Below, piece by piece: positions 46,891-55,390 of a stretch of DNA of 64,000 nt. Source of the DNA: Uliginosibacterium sp. Its GTDB lineage: Bacteria; Pseudomonadota; Gammaproteobacteria; Burkholderiales; Rhodocyclaceae. The position numbers and the translations under genes are program-made. The DNA lies in NCBI GenBank assembly GCA_016718265.1, contig JADKDZ010000001.1, positions 124,001-188,000 of the forward strand, written 5' to 3'. Under the pieces are notes generated by a model. That model worked only from the letters and a program-made list of their open reading frames with translations. It did no database searches and was not told the origin of the DNA. Numbering within the stretch: the stretch's first letter is position 1; every line of letters begins with the position of its first letter.

Positions 46891-48042
46891 TCAGGCCTCA
46901 GGCGGCAGGAGTTCGCGAAACACGTCCGGCAGCAGGCAGGTCTGCAGGCTGCGCTGGGTGAACAGGAAGCGGCCGTCGCAGATGAAGCCCAGCTCCTGCC
47001 AGTCCACCGCGGTATTGAGCAGCGCCGTGGCGCGCGCGATATCCAGCTGCGAGTGGCGCGCAAACAGCGCCAGCACCGCACCGTCATAATCCTTGCATGG
47101 ATGGGTGAAGAAAGGCTGGGCGCGACGCGTGCGGCCATTCACGTAGATTCGCGGCGCGTCCGACACATGATGGCGCCGCCCCCACTGCCACCAGTTGCTT
47201 TCATCAAAATGTGCCACTCGGCGCGCCAGCAGCGCCGCCTTATGGGCAGCAAGATGTGCATTCTGCACGTCATAAAACATGCGCCGCGTTTCCCCGGTAT
47301 CGACGGTCTTTGAGCAGACGAAGTCCACGTTACCCTGGGGGTGCGTGAAAATGCCATCCGCACCCGACACCGCGCCGACCCTGACGTCGAACAGTGCGGC
47401 AAGCCGCACGGCGTAGTCGTTGCGCAGAAACATCAGCTGGCCGTCGACCAGGGTGAAGACGCGCTGGCCATCGGAGAGGCGCCGGTCGAAGCGATCTTTC
47501 TCGAAGCGGAAGATGGCGCAGTTCGGCACGTAGGGGCCGAAAATGCCGCTGTCACCCGTCTCGATGAAATCGGTGATCGTGCCCTGCTCGAAGAGCCAGG
47601 TATTGAGCTTGCGCGCGGCGGTCAGCTTGATGAAATCACGCGGCACGATGAAGATCAGCTCACCGCCGGGGTTCAGGTGGCGCACGCATTTTTCGATGAA
47701 GAACAGAAACAGATTGCTGCGCTTGTCGAAGCACGGCGAGTCGAGGTACGGCAGGGTCTCGGGCAAGATATCCTGGTAGCGCACGTAGGGCGGATTGCCG
47801 ATGACGGTGTCAAATTTCTCACTGAGCGGATAGGCAAAGAAATCCTGCACCTGGGCGCCCGCCCAGGCCACGCGCGCATCCAGCTCGATGGCCACGCAGC
47901 CCGGCAGTTCGCGTGCAAAGGCGCCATCGCCACACGAGGGCTCCAGCACGCGCCCAGCGTTGCGGCGCAAGGCCAGCATCTGCCGCACCACCGCCGGGGG
48001 CGTGAAAACCTGACCAAAATGTTCGACCGGATGGAAAACCAC
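46891..48042 (-). CDS. Solitary N6-adenine DNA methyltransferase (Eco57I/TaqI type)
   Basis: 383 aa. SAM-binding motif I is RVLEPSCGDGAFA (about 31-43), and the catalytic motif IV NPPY is at 83-86 (VIGNPPYVRYQ). The C-terminal half is variable and would be the target-recognition part. No restriction gene flanks it. It could be an epigenetic regulator or a remnant of a restriction system. The neighbours (psd and a YdjM-like gene) are ordinary chromosomal genes. Confidence 0.87.
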   Translation of the reverse strand: MVFHPVEHFGQVFTPPAVVRQMLALRRNAGRVLEPSCGDGAFARELPGCVAIELDARVAWAGAQVQDFFAYPLSEKFDTVIGNPPYVRYQDILPETLPYLDSPCFDKRSNLFLFFIEKCVRHLNPGGELIFIVPRDFIKLTAARKLNTWLFEQGTITDFIETGDSGIFGPYVPNCAIFRFEKDRFDRRLSDGQRVFTLVDGQLMFLRNDYAVRLAALFDVRVGAVSGADGIFTHPQGNVDFVCSKTVDTGETRRMFYDVQNAHLAAHKAALLARRVAHFDESNWWQWGRRHHVSDAPRIYVNGRTRRAQPFFTHPCKDYDGAVLALFARHSQLDIARATALLNTAVDWQELGFICDGRFLFTQRSLQTCLLPDVFRELLPPEA

Positions 48043-48209
48043 GACGACAGCCCGTGCAGCGCAAAGGCCGCTATTGTATCGGCCCGCGTCGGCTTCTCAC
48101 GTTTGAACTTTGTGCCGCACGCCGCGGACTAAACCGCCTGGACGCCGGGACCACGCTTGAAGGACCGGCGAGCATTCCGCCCTGCCCCCTACAGACGAGA
48201 CAGCACCCC

Positions 48210-49220
48210 ATGGATTCCCTCTCACAACTTGCTTTGGGCGCCTCACTTGGCATCGCCGTGCTCGGCCACCGCACCGCCGTCTGGAAAGCCGCGCTCTGGG
48301 GCGGCATCGCCGGCACCCTGCCGGACCTCGATGTGCTGATCAATCACGGCGACCCGCTCAGCAACATGGTCGGCCACCGCGGCGCCAGCCACGCCCTGTT
48401 CTATCTCACACTGTTCTCGCCGGCCCTGGCCTGGCTGGCCTGGCGCATCCATGCGCGCGCTGTGCCCTTCGCCCGGTGGTGGCTGGCGCTCTGGCTGGCG
48501 CTCATCACCCACCCCCTGCTCGACGCCTGCACGGTGTATGGCACCCGCCTGCTGCTGCCCTTCACCGATCATGCGTTTGGCACGGGCAGCATTTTCATCA
48601 TCGACCCGCTCTACACCCTGCCGCTGTGTATCGGCGTGGCGATGGCCTGGCGACGCGCCAGCCCGGGCGGCTTGCGCGCAAACACGCTGGGGCTGGTGCT
48701 CTCCAGCGCTTACCTGCTCTGGAGCCTGGCCGCCCAGGCCCACGTCCAGACCCTCGCGCTGCAGTCATTGCCGCCGGGCTTTAGCGCCCAGGGCGGGCGC
48801 ATCCTGGTCACCCCGGCGCCGCTCAACACCGCGCTCTGGCGCGTCGTGGCCCAGGACGCCCAGCACGACTACGAAGGCTTTCATTCCTTCTTCGACCCCA
48901 GCGGCCCGATCCGCTTCCAGCTCCACCCACGCGGTCAGGCACTCGCCGCCACCCTGCCCGCCGACAACCCGGCTTTCCGTCTCGCGGCTTTTGCGCAGGG
49001 CTTCGTGCGCTACAGCGAACACGCCGGGGTGCTGCGCATCACCGATCTGCGCATGGGGCAAGAGCCCCACTACGCCTTCGCCTTCGACGTGGCCGAACGC
49101 GACCCCAACGGCCAGTGGCGCGCCCTGCCCCCGCGCGCCGCCGGCACCCGCGCCGAGATCGGCCCCAGCCTGCGCTGGCTGGCCCGCCGTATTGCCGGCC
49201 ACGACGATCCGGCGCCTTGA
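48210..49220 (+). CDS. YdjM-like membrane-bound metal-dependent hydrolase
   Basis: 336 aa from the ATG at 48210, which opens MDSLSQLALGASLGIAVLG. The N-terminal half has four membrane segments with conserved His/Asp motifs (GTLPDLDVLINHGDP, VGHRGASHALFY, THPLLDACTVYGTRLL), matching the LexA-regulated YdjM hydrolase family. The C-terminal half (about 185-336) is a soluble domain I do not recognise. The last 100 bases of this gene recur as a remnant at 50361-50449, on the far side of a cassette and a repeat. Confidence 0.85.
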   Translation: MDSLSQLALGASLGIAVLGHRTAVWKAALWGGIAGTLPDLDVLINHGDPLSNMVGHRGASHALFYLTLFSPALAWLAWRIHARAVPFARWWLALWLALITHPLLDACTVYGTRLLLPFTDHAFGTGSIFIIDPLYTLPLCIGVAMAWRRASPGGLRANTLGLVLSSAYLLWSLAAQAHVQTLALQSLPPGFSAQGGRILVTPAPLNTALWRVVAQDAQHDYEGFHSFFDPSGPIRFQLHPRGQALAATLPADNPAFRLAAFAQGFVRYSEHAGVLRITDLRMGQEPHYAFAFDVAERDPNGQWRALPPRAAGTRAEIGPSLRWLARRIAGHDDPAP

Positions 49221-49309
49221 GCCCGACACTCGCAAGTAGGCGCGCGGGCAGGATCGCCAGGCGCGCGCAGCCTGCCAGTACGCTGGATAGACGCCCGTGC
49301 GTGCTCAAT

Positions 49310-49399
49310 GTCTAGCGTTCGACGTAACCGGCGCCGGAGCGCAGCGAAGGGAACCAAAATGCGCAGCATTTTGGCGTCCCGTTGACGGACTTGTTAGCG
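49310..49399 (-). other. attC-like integron recombination site
   Basis: On the minus strand the site runs from CGCTAACAAGTCC (R'' core and spacer) through a long imperfect palindrome (AACGGGACGCC against GGCGCCGGTTA, with an AAAATGC/GCATTTT inner stem) to CGAACGCTAGAC, an R'-like core with one mismatch to GTTRRRY. Its length of 90 bases fits attC sites. The GNAT stop codon TAA lies inside the R'' core, as is usual for gene cassettes. Confidence 0.65.
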
Positions 49400-49837
49400 C
49401 GCATGTGGTTGCCGAGCCATGAAGTAATGGGTGTCGTTCTCGGAGATGACCTCGAAACCGTGGCGACGATACAGCGAACCGACAGGGTTCCATTTGAGGT
49501 ATTCCAAGCGTACGGGTAGCGAGAGGTCGTTTGACCGCGCGAGAACGCTAAGCAAGATGTTGGTGCCTAAGCCTTGACGCTGAAATTGGGGCAACAGATA
49601 AAACTCGCCGAACCGGATATGGTCCGCTGCTTCTGCGACTGAGACCGAACCTACGGCTGTGCCGTCAGACTCAATGATTGACCAGGGACGCTCACGCCAC
49701 CGATTGCCGTGAATGGCCAATTGAAAGGTTTCGTCCCAGCCCCACTTCGCAATGATGTGGGGACCCAGGGCCTCGCGCTTTGCTTGAAAGGCAAAGTCAA
49801 AATCACTTTCAACGGCGGGGCGAAGAGTGAATTGCAT
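49394..49837 (-). CDS. GNAT-family N-acetyltransferase in gene-cassette format
   Basis: 147 aa from the ATG at 49837 (MQFTLRPAVESDFDFAFQAK). The acetyl-CoA pyrophosphate loop is YLLPQFQRQGLGTNIL, and the C-terminal part has KWNPVGSLYRRHGFEVI. The start codon is seven bases from a GTTAGC core with almost no leader, and the stop lies in the attC core, so ends and gene coincide with a mobile cassette. The substrate is unknown; cassette GNATs are often of unassigned specificity. It is oriented opposite to the upstream YdjM-like gene. Confidence 0.85.
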   Translation of the reverse strand: MQFTLRPAVESDFDFAFQAKREALGPHIIAKWGWDETFQLAIHGNRWRERPWSIIESDGTAVGSVSVAEAADHIRFGEFYLLPQFQRQGLGTNILLSVLARSNDLSLPVRLEYLKWNPVGSLYRRHGFEVISENDTHYFMARQPHAR

Positions 49838-49853
49838 GCGCGCTAACGTTAAG

Positions 49854-50313
49854 TCGAGGCCAAGACGGCCTTTTATGGGTTTATTGGTCACTTGTCGAAT
49901 CGGGCAGAACCCTTTGATAAACACCGACTTGTGGTCATTGATTTTGGTCACTATGACCAATAACACTTTTGCTGGCAAGCCACCCGCTCAGGCAGCAGCG
50001 GAGTCTCACGCGCGCCGGCGGGCGGGCGAACTGGCGAGCCCGCAAACATGCATGATCGACCTGCCCGGCGTGCCGCGCGGGATAAGGGTTTGCAGGCATA
50101 GGCCTGCAGAGCCAATCGCGATGCGGCTTTGCGGGCAGGACACGATACACCCCTCGACCGCGGCATCGGCATGACTCTGAATGACCATTGCGAGGACAAG
50201 CTCACCGCGGTCTTCAAGCTCCATGACATCGGGCTGAACTAAAGCTTACTTCAGCCCAGACGCGCCACCAGCTGTTTCAGCAAGGCCAGGACGGCATCCA
50301 CTTTGGGGTTGCG
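49854..50313. repeat. Direct repeat, copy 1 (460 bp)
   Basis: Over 90 percent identical by eye to 55391-55849, in the same orientation, about 5.54 kb apart. It includes the palindrome TTGGTCA-CTA-TGACCAA (49944-49960) and, at its right end, 63 bases equal to the 3' end of the LysR gene (50251-50313) with its stop codon. Its left end abuts a TAACGTTAGC cassette-type junction. Confidence 0.85.
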
Positions 50314-50360
50314 AATTAATTCGAGCCTGGCCCCTTTCATTTCGGCCCCTTTTATTTCCG

Positions 50361-50449
50361 CCACTACGCCTTCGCCTTCGACGTGGCCGAACGCAACGCC
50401 AAGGGCGCGTGGCGCGCATTGCCGGCTATGATGATCCGGCGCCTTGAGC
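50361..50449 (+). pseudogene. Remnant of the 3' end of the YdjM-like gene
   Basis: CACTACGCCTTCGCCTTCGA and the bases after it repeat 49069-49100 exactly. After a gap of about 57 bases, GATCCGGCGCCTTGAGC repeats the gene's end and stop codon. It is a truncated duplicate left next to the LysR fragment. Confidence 0.75.
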
Positions 50450-50502
50450 GATACCGGCACCGCCTGCCTGCCTGCAAGTAGCGTGCGGATTGTTCTCAAT
50501 GC

Positions 50503-50530
50503 AAAACGCCTGCTTCGAGCAGGCGTTTTT
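50503..50530. terminator. Bidirectional terminator
   Basis: AAAACGCCTGCT and AGCAGGCGTTTT form a 12-pair perfect stem around TCG, followed by T on the plus strand and by TTTT on the minus strand. On the minus strand it lies 33 bases past the beta-helix gene's stop. Confidence 0.88.
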
Positions 50531-50562
50531 GATCCAGGTGCTGTCCTGACGGCCTGACCGGT

Positions 50563-52469
50563 CTATTGGTTCGAGAACTGCCAGCCCACCTTGCCGGTAG
50601 GTTGAGTAGCGGGAGGTGAGCTTGCCGTTCGCGTCCACCACCCCAGCGCTGACACCGCCCGTGATATTCCCGTCGAATACAAGGGTATTGGGCGTGAGGC
50701 AACTGCTGCACTCGTACGCGCTTGTAAAGGCATTCACCATCACGTTCTTCTGGTTCATGATCCTGCCCATCGTCGGCGCCATGCGGGTGTAATTCACCTC
50801 CCCGACCAGCGTATTCCGGTGAACATCGACCGGCCCAAGCTTCTCGTTCCAGCTTTCGCCAACCGCCGAGGCTCAGCCGGAAACCATACTCACATGGTTG
50901 TAGACCACATCCATATAGCCATAGGACGCCCCGCGTGTGTTGTCGCCATACACCCAGATACCCATCGCGTACGTACCGTCCTTGTAATTCGCGATGTTCG
51001 TCATGCGGTTGTGGCGAATCGTCCAATACTGCGTTCCGTCTTTGGGACCGATCTGATGTCCGCCAGTGTTGTCGTGAAAATAGTTGTCCTCAACCAGAAC
51101 TTTCTGCGGTATAGCCCAGAATGCCGTAGGCCTCTGGATATCGTAGAACTCGTTATCCTGAATGGACCAGTACTTCCCGCTTGCGTCTGCCGAGATCATG
51201 ATGGCGCTTTGGTTGCTGTGTCCTTCAGTGCGCTGATACCGTGAAAGACGCTCTTGCGAATTGTCGTTGTTGCTCAACGATCCGATCCGGATGGCCATCC
51301 TGAATTCTTTCCCCGCATCCGTGTTGACCGTGCTGACTTCAAACCCGTCGAAGTAGAAGTTGTTCGCGTCGGTATCCACCAGACGAAGGGCCCGCTTGGA
51401 CATCTCGATGACAGGGCGATGGCCAGGATAGGCCAGCCAGACCAGGGGCTGTCGATTGGTCCACTGCACGCCCTGCTCGCCATTGGTAAAGCCATCGAGG
51501 GTGTAAGTCGCGCCGCCTTTGAAGTAGACAAAGTAGTCCTGCTTCACGGCGGAATTCTTGCTGGCGTATATATTCCCGCCATACACATCATAAAAACCTT
51601 TGACCGGATCGCTGATCGTGCCCGGATGCGCCGACTTTGCCGTAGACCGGGTCGACAAACAGGAACTTGTCTATCGTGACCAGAATCGACCAAGACACCT
51701 GTTTGGCGATGCCACGATTGTCGACCACCTCGACAGTCGTCGGGTAGGCCTTGGTCGATGCGACCGGGCTCGGCCAGTTGATCTCCCCAGTCGACGCATT
51801 GATGCTCATGCCACTGGGGGCTGTCTTCAGGGCAAATCTGTAGGGGTAAGAACCGCCCGCCACCGCCAGACGCACGTTGTACAGCAGGCCTGGATAAGCC
51901 TTGTAGAAACGGTTTCTCGCATCCAGATTGGCCTGGGGCTGCAGGATTTCGAGCGGATAGGGCGAATCCGACCCTTCCGACGGCGGGTATACCGTTGGCA
52001 CCGACGGCTCGGTCGTCCCCTCCAGGCGCACATCGACGGACTGGATATACAGATCCCGGTTCTCGGTCGCCGTGCTGGCATCATTCAGGAAGCTCAGTTG
52101 CAGATTCCGGTCACCGCCCAATTTGATCGTACGTTTGAAGGTAAAAGCCTTCTGCGTGCTGCTGTTGATGACAAAGTCTGTCAGCTTGTAGCCATCAAGA
52201 CCCACGCGCAGGCTGGGGTAAACACCCCCTGCCGGAGTGCCACGCGCGATGACCGTGAACTGGTACGTACGGCCCGATTGAAAACTGAAGCGATTGGAAA
52301 TCGTGACGTTCGACGCCAGCAATTGGCTGCCGCCCGCAGTGGTAGTGGTACTGGCTTTGCTCTCAAAACCAGACGCCAGCAAGGTCGAAGGAATCGGCAT
52401 CACCGATGCCGATGCGGCCGTGCTGATCAGCGACGCTATGCCAAACAGGGCAAGCAGTAAAGTCTTCAT
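50563..52469 (-). pseudogene. Secreted parallel beta-helix protein with carbohydrate-binding domain, frameshifted
   Basis: The signal peptide ends ASA near residue 21. An N-terminal domain (about 30-150) has FQSGRTYQFTVIARG and NDASTATENRDLYIQSVDV, resembling the Ca-dependent xylan-binding domains of the CBM36/60 type. A putative Ig domain follows (about 175-270), then VDPVYGKVG and the right-handed beta-helix (YFDGFEVSTVNT, YWSIQDNEFYDIQ, VLVEDNYFHDN, TIRHNRMTNIANY). The frame breaks near 51640 and again near 50870-50800. The last segment reads TGKVGWQFSNQ to a TAG at 50563. Pectate-lyase-like or alginate-lyase-like activity is possible, but I see no certain catalytic residues. A single frame repair at each break would restore it. 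Confidence 0.75.
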
Positions 52470-52724
52470 GGTGTCCCCTGGGTTTTTACCCGTGATTGTT
52501 CTTGATGACGCGACAGCCTGCCTTCGAACGCCACCCGCCGATCGCGCATCCGTTCAGCCGCGCGAACCAAATCCGAATGTCATTTACAAGAAAGTTGCCG
52601 CGAAGTACGGGCGCAAGCTGATCCCGGACCGAGACTAACGTCAGACGTCACACATCTGCGAGTCTCGCCGACGAACGTGGTTTGACGCGGGTTCTAAGCC
52701 TGATAAACAAGACCAAAGTCCTAT

Positions 52725-52736
52725 ATAGATATCTAT
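52725..52736. promoter_or_regulatory. AT-rich palindrome upstream of the beta-helix gene
   Basis: ATAGATATCTAT is a perfect 12-bp palindrome in the gap 52470-52815. That gap separates the beta-helix gene start from the TetR gene end and holds no convincing gene. Confidence 0.3.
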
Positions 52737-52815
52737 TTCTATGCCGCATGAAGGCGTTATTCGCGGGGCCATTGACTGTACCCCGTCAGCGGGCATAACG
52801 ATCCGGCGCCTCGCG

Positions 52816-53442
52816 CTACGCCACCGAACGGCTCCACTGCCGGAACAAGGCGTCAATCTCCGTCGGGCCTTGGGGCTGCTTGCTTCCCAGCCACCACACC
52901 AGCAGTTCAAACAGGGCGCCTGCAAGGTAGTGCGATCTGGCGGACTGCCGCCACCTCGGTGGTCGCGATGCAGAAGGGGTGTTCTCGAACAATTCAATCA
53001 GCATTTCCTTGAAGCGATCTTGCACGTAGTGGCCGGATCGGCGCCCCAGCAGTGCACGGAAGACGGCCTGCGCGTCATGCACATGGGCCAGGAGGCCAGG
53101 CAGGAAGGGCATTTCCCCGTCCGCCTCGGCGGATGGTGCGGTGCCGGTCATCAAACCCTCACGCAGATCCGAGAAGCTGGCTTGCAGAAGCGCCTCCTTG
53201 CTCGGATAGTGCTGGTAGAAGGTGGAGCGCCCGACATTGGCACGCTCACAGAGCATCTGCACTTCAATAGCATCCCAGCCAAGCTCCACCATCAGTTCCA
53301 TTAACGCGCCCCGCAAGCATCTCGCTTCGCTGCACGCGGCGGTCAAGGGCTTTGTCACGGGGGGCTTGCTGGGTGGCACGGCGGACTCCTGAACACGAAA
53401 CAGACTTGCGTCCGGTATCGGACATATCGGCCTGCAAGGCAC
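52816..53442 (-). CDS. TetR-family transcriptional regulator
   Basis: 208 aa. The N-terminal helix-turn-helix is WDAIEVQMLCERANVGRSTF followed by YQHYPSKEALL, the TetR signature. The C-terminal ligand domain is helical. It lies divergent from a truncated desaturase gene, with a symmetric GGACAC-C-GTGTCC site between them, so it probably regulated that gene and itself. The start may lie a few codons inside the longest frame. Confidence 0.9.
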   Translation of the reverse strand: MPCRPICPIPDASLFRVQESAVPPSKPPVTKPLTAACSEARCLRGALMELMVELGWDAIEVQMLCERANVGRSTFYQHYPSKEALLQASFSDLREGLMTGTAPSAEADGEMPFLPGLLAHVHDAQAVFRALLGRRSGHYVQDRFKEMLIELFENTPSASRPPRWRQSARSHYLAGALFELLVWWLGSKQPQGPTEIDALFRQWSRSVA

Positions 53443-53493
53443 TTCTCTGGGCGCAACACGGCGCCGACAATGGCGGCCATCGTGTCATTTAAC

Positions 53494-53506
53494 GGACACC
53501 GTGTCC
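53494..53506. promoter_or_regulatory. Likely TetR operator
   Basis: GGACAC-C-GTGTCC is a perfect six-base inverted repeat with one central base, in the 84-base gap between the divergent TetR and desaturase genes. A further GTGTC (53482-53486) adds a second half-site. Confidence 0.55.
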
Positions 53507-53526
53507 AGCTTACAGGAGTGATCGCC

Positions 53527-54146
53527 GTGCCACTGAATCTGCCCCCACACACGATGACGCGCGGTCTGCGCAGGGCGATTGCGTCGCTCCTGAGCCCGGC
53601 ACTGCTAGGCAGCACGCTGGGGCTCTTCTTTCTCGCACAGCATCAAGGATGGAACCTTGCCACCGTCTTTGCCTGGATGGCCGGGGGCGCTTTGTGCTTC
53701 TGCTGTTGATCGAATTCTGGCTGCCAGCGAAGCCTGAATGGAGAATGACGTGGTCGAGTGCGCTGATCCAGCTGCCATTGCTCGTGCTGGGTGCTCGGGC
53801 CGAAACCATCTTCCTGTTCAACGCCTTGATGAGTCTGCAAGGCCTGATTTCGCACTTTAATGTCGATGTCAAAGCCGGGTGGCTGAACTACGTGTTGGTC
53901 GGCACCGAGCTGCACCGCTTTCATCACAGTGCCGACATGCGGGAAGCCCAGAACTATGGCGTGCTGATCCCGCTATGGGATCTGGTTTTCGGCACGTTCT
54001 TCTGCGCACGAGACCACCTCCCGACACGCATCGGCGTCGCTGCCCCGGCGCAGTACCCCAACAGCACCGAGATAGGCAAGGTCCTGGCCTTGCCGCTGCG
54101 CTGGGAGGCAGGCCCGCGCGCAACGCTAGACACCGCAGGAGGATAG
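53527..54146 (+). pseudogene. Sterol desaturase/fatty-acid hydroxylase family, truncated and frameshifted
   Basis: The GTG start at 53527 has AGGAG ten bases upstream. The first 57 codons encode a membrane segment (LLGSTLGLFFLAQ). A shift near 53690 then changes the frame to LLLLIEFWLPAKPEWRMT. The middle of the family domain, with the first two His clusters, is missing. The protein resumes at LVLGARAETIFLFNALMSLQ and keeps the last cluster ELHRFHHS and LWDLVFGTFF. Without the first His clusters the di-iron site cannot form, so I call it non-functional. It sits next to its presumed TetR regulator. Confidence 0.8.
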
Positions 54147-54259
54147 CGATCTCTACGCGGGGGCCAACCCTGACGATACTCGTCATTCAAAAGATGGCTT
54201 CGCACCGGTCGCCACCCGAACTGACGTACACACTGCCCAGGCAAACTCAAGTCCAAAAG

Positions 54260-54313
54260 GTCTAACCTTGCCACAAGCATGTCCTAGACACCTAGATGTT
54301 TGAATGTTAGAAC
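54260..54313 (+). other. Short attC-like site
   Basis: GTCTAAC (R'' consensus) at 54260 is followed by CAAGCATG, which pairs at six of eight bases with GATGTTTG, then GTTAGAAC (R' consensus) at 54306. Order, spacing and the 54-base length fit a minimal attC. The right part is also the first copy of a tandem repeat. Confidence 0.45.
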
Positions 54314-54397
54314 TGACCCCAGTCTTCGTTTCAAGCATGTCCTAGACACCTAGATGTTTGAATGTTAGAACTGACCCCAGTCTTCGTTTCAAGCATG
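54274..54397 (+). repeat. 58-bp tandem repeat, two copies plus a partial third
   Basis: Copies at 54274-54331 and 54332-54389 are identical, and a third begins at 54390 and stops after about eight bases. Each copy contains CCTAGACACCTAGATG and GTTAGAACTGACCCC. It encodes no protein. Confidence 0.9.
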
Positions 54398-54949
54398 TGT
54401 CCTGCACGGTGAGCTAGGGCCGGAGTTCCTGTGGCTTGATCTTGCAGAACGCCTTGCCCAAGGTCTTTCGCGCCGCAATTTCGGCTTTGTGCACGAACTG
54501 CAAAGCGCAGATCGCCTTGCTTTCCCACTGCTCAATTCTCCGACGCTCGTGAACGATCAAGCCACGTCCTGCAGTCCGGTGCCCGTGTTGTGGGGGCGGC
54601 GATGAAGATCGTCAAAACAAATCCCGGCACGGGCACCACGAACACCGCCGCCATTTTCTGATGCAAGTCTTCCAGTAAAACACTGGCATCCTCACAACAG
54701 CTTCAACCGTGAAGCTGAGTGGCGCACGCCGAAAACGGCTAAAAGGCAAGTCGAGGCCCAAAACCCCAGGCTTTGCCGGCAGGTCTGCCGCTCCACGCAA
54801 AAATCCGCGCCACCCGAAAAATGGATGCCATGGAATACGTGGCGGTGAATTTGATCGTTCAAGAGAGCTATTTGGGCGCCCAGAAACGGCGCAGGGCGGC
54901 TTGTTCAACAAAGATCAAACGTGGCTGCGCAGGCGATCCATCCTTATTC
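54398..54949. other. Segment without a convincing gene
   Basis: Short open frames occur on both strands (for example 54709-54954 plus and 54612-54911 minus), but none has a ribosome site or recognisable domain. GTCGAGGCCC near 54735 echoes the left end of the 460-bp repeat. It may be decayed cassette DNA. Confidence 0.4.
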
Positions 54950-55383
54950 GTTAGAACTCGGTTTTGAGTGTCAACATCAAACCGGCCTGGCAAGGAACTC
55001 TTAATTCGCACTGCTTGTTTCTCTCCGCAGAATTCGTCCCTAACAATTTAGGAACTTACCTTCTTCGGGCAGCAGATTCTTGACGCTGTATTGGAGCCTT
55101 GCTTCGTGACAAAGCGCCAAAGCTGCTGTCGATTCAGCGTCAGATTCTGGAATAACTACAAATGGTTCTTCAATGCAGGGCGTTCAATAGATGACACCTC
55201 AAATTGGCGCCAAGATGCCATCACGCTGTTCCCCAAGTGCTTTACGTCGCCCATAGATCTGAATGGCCCAAACCGCCTTTGTCTTGACGATAGGGAGGAT
55301 TCATGCGAAGCGCTTGCCTTGTTTAAGGCCGGGACTATCATTCCTGGCGGTGCGTTATAGGTCAATTGGCATAGAGTTCTAAC
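54950..55383 (+). other. Putative gene cassette bounded by GTTAGAAC/GTTCTAAC
   Basis: GTTAGAAC at 54950-54957 and its inverse GTTCTAAC at 55376-55383 enclose 434 bases of lower GC than the surroundings. The second core is followed directly by the repeat copy 2. The layout matches an integron cassette start and an R'' core. Confidence 0.45.
55091..55360 (+). CDS. Hypothetical cassette protein (up to 89 aa)
   Basis: Unrecognised. The frame includes WNNYKWFFNAGRS and LFPKCFTSPIDLNG and ends 16 bases before the GTTCTAAC core. The start is uncertain (TTG at 55091). The amino-acid composition, rich in W/N/D/F, differs from the GC-rich shadows nearby, which favours real coding. A minus-strand frame (55156-55365) is the alternative. 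Confidence 0.35.
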   Translation: MEPCFVTKRQSCCRFSVRFWNNYKWFFNAGRSIDDTSNWRQDAITLFPKCFTSPIDLNGPNRLCLDDREDSCEALALFKAGTIIPGGAL

Positions 55384-55390
55384 GTAAATT

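Noticed and set aside
49394..49978. Longer GNAT start at 49978
   Set aside because: The added 47 residues come from the 460-bp repeat and lie before the cassette core. The ATG at 49837 begins the conserved GNAT fold.
49951..50229. Small minus-strand frames in both copies of the 460-bp repeat (also 55487-55765)
   Set aside because: They are conserved only because the DNA is duplicated. No domain or ribosome site is visible.
50251..50499. 82-aa minus-strand protein ending like LysR
   Set aside because: Only its last 21 codons match LysR. The rest is antisense to the YdjM remnant, so it is a fusion by duplication and not a gene.
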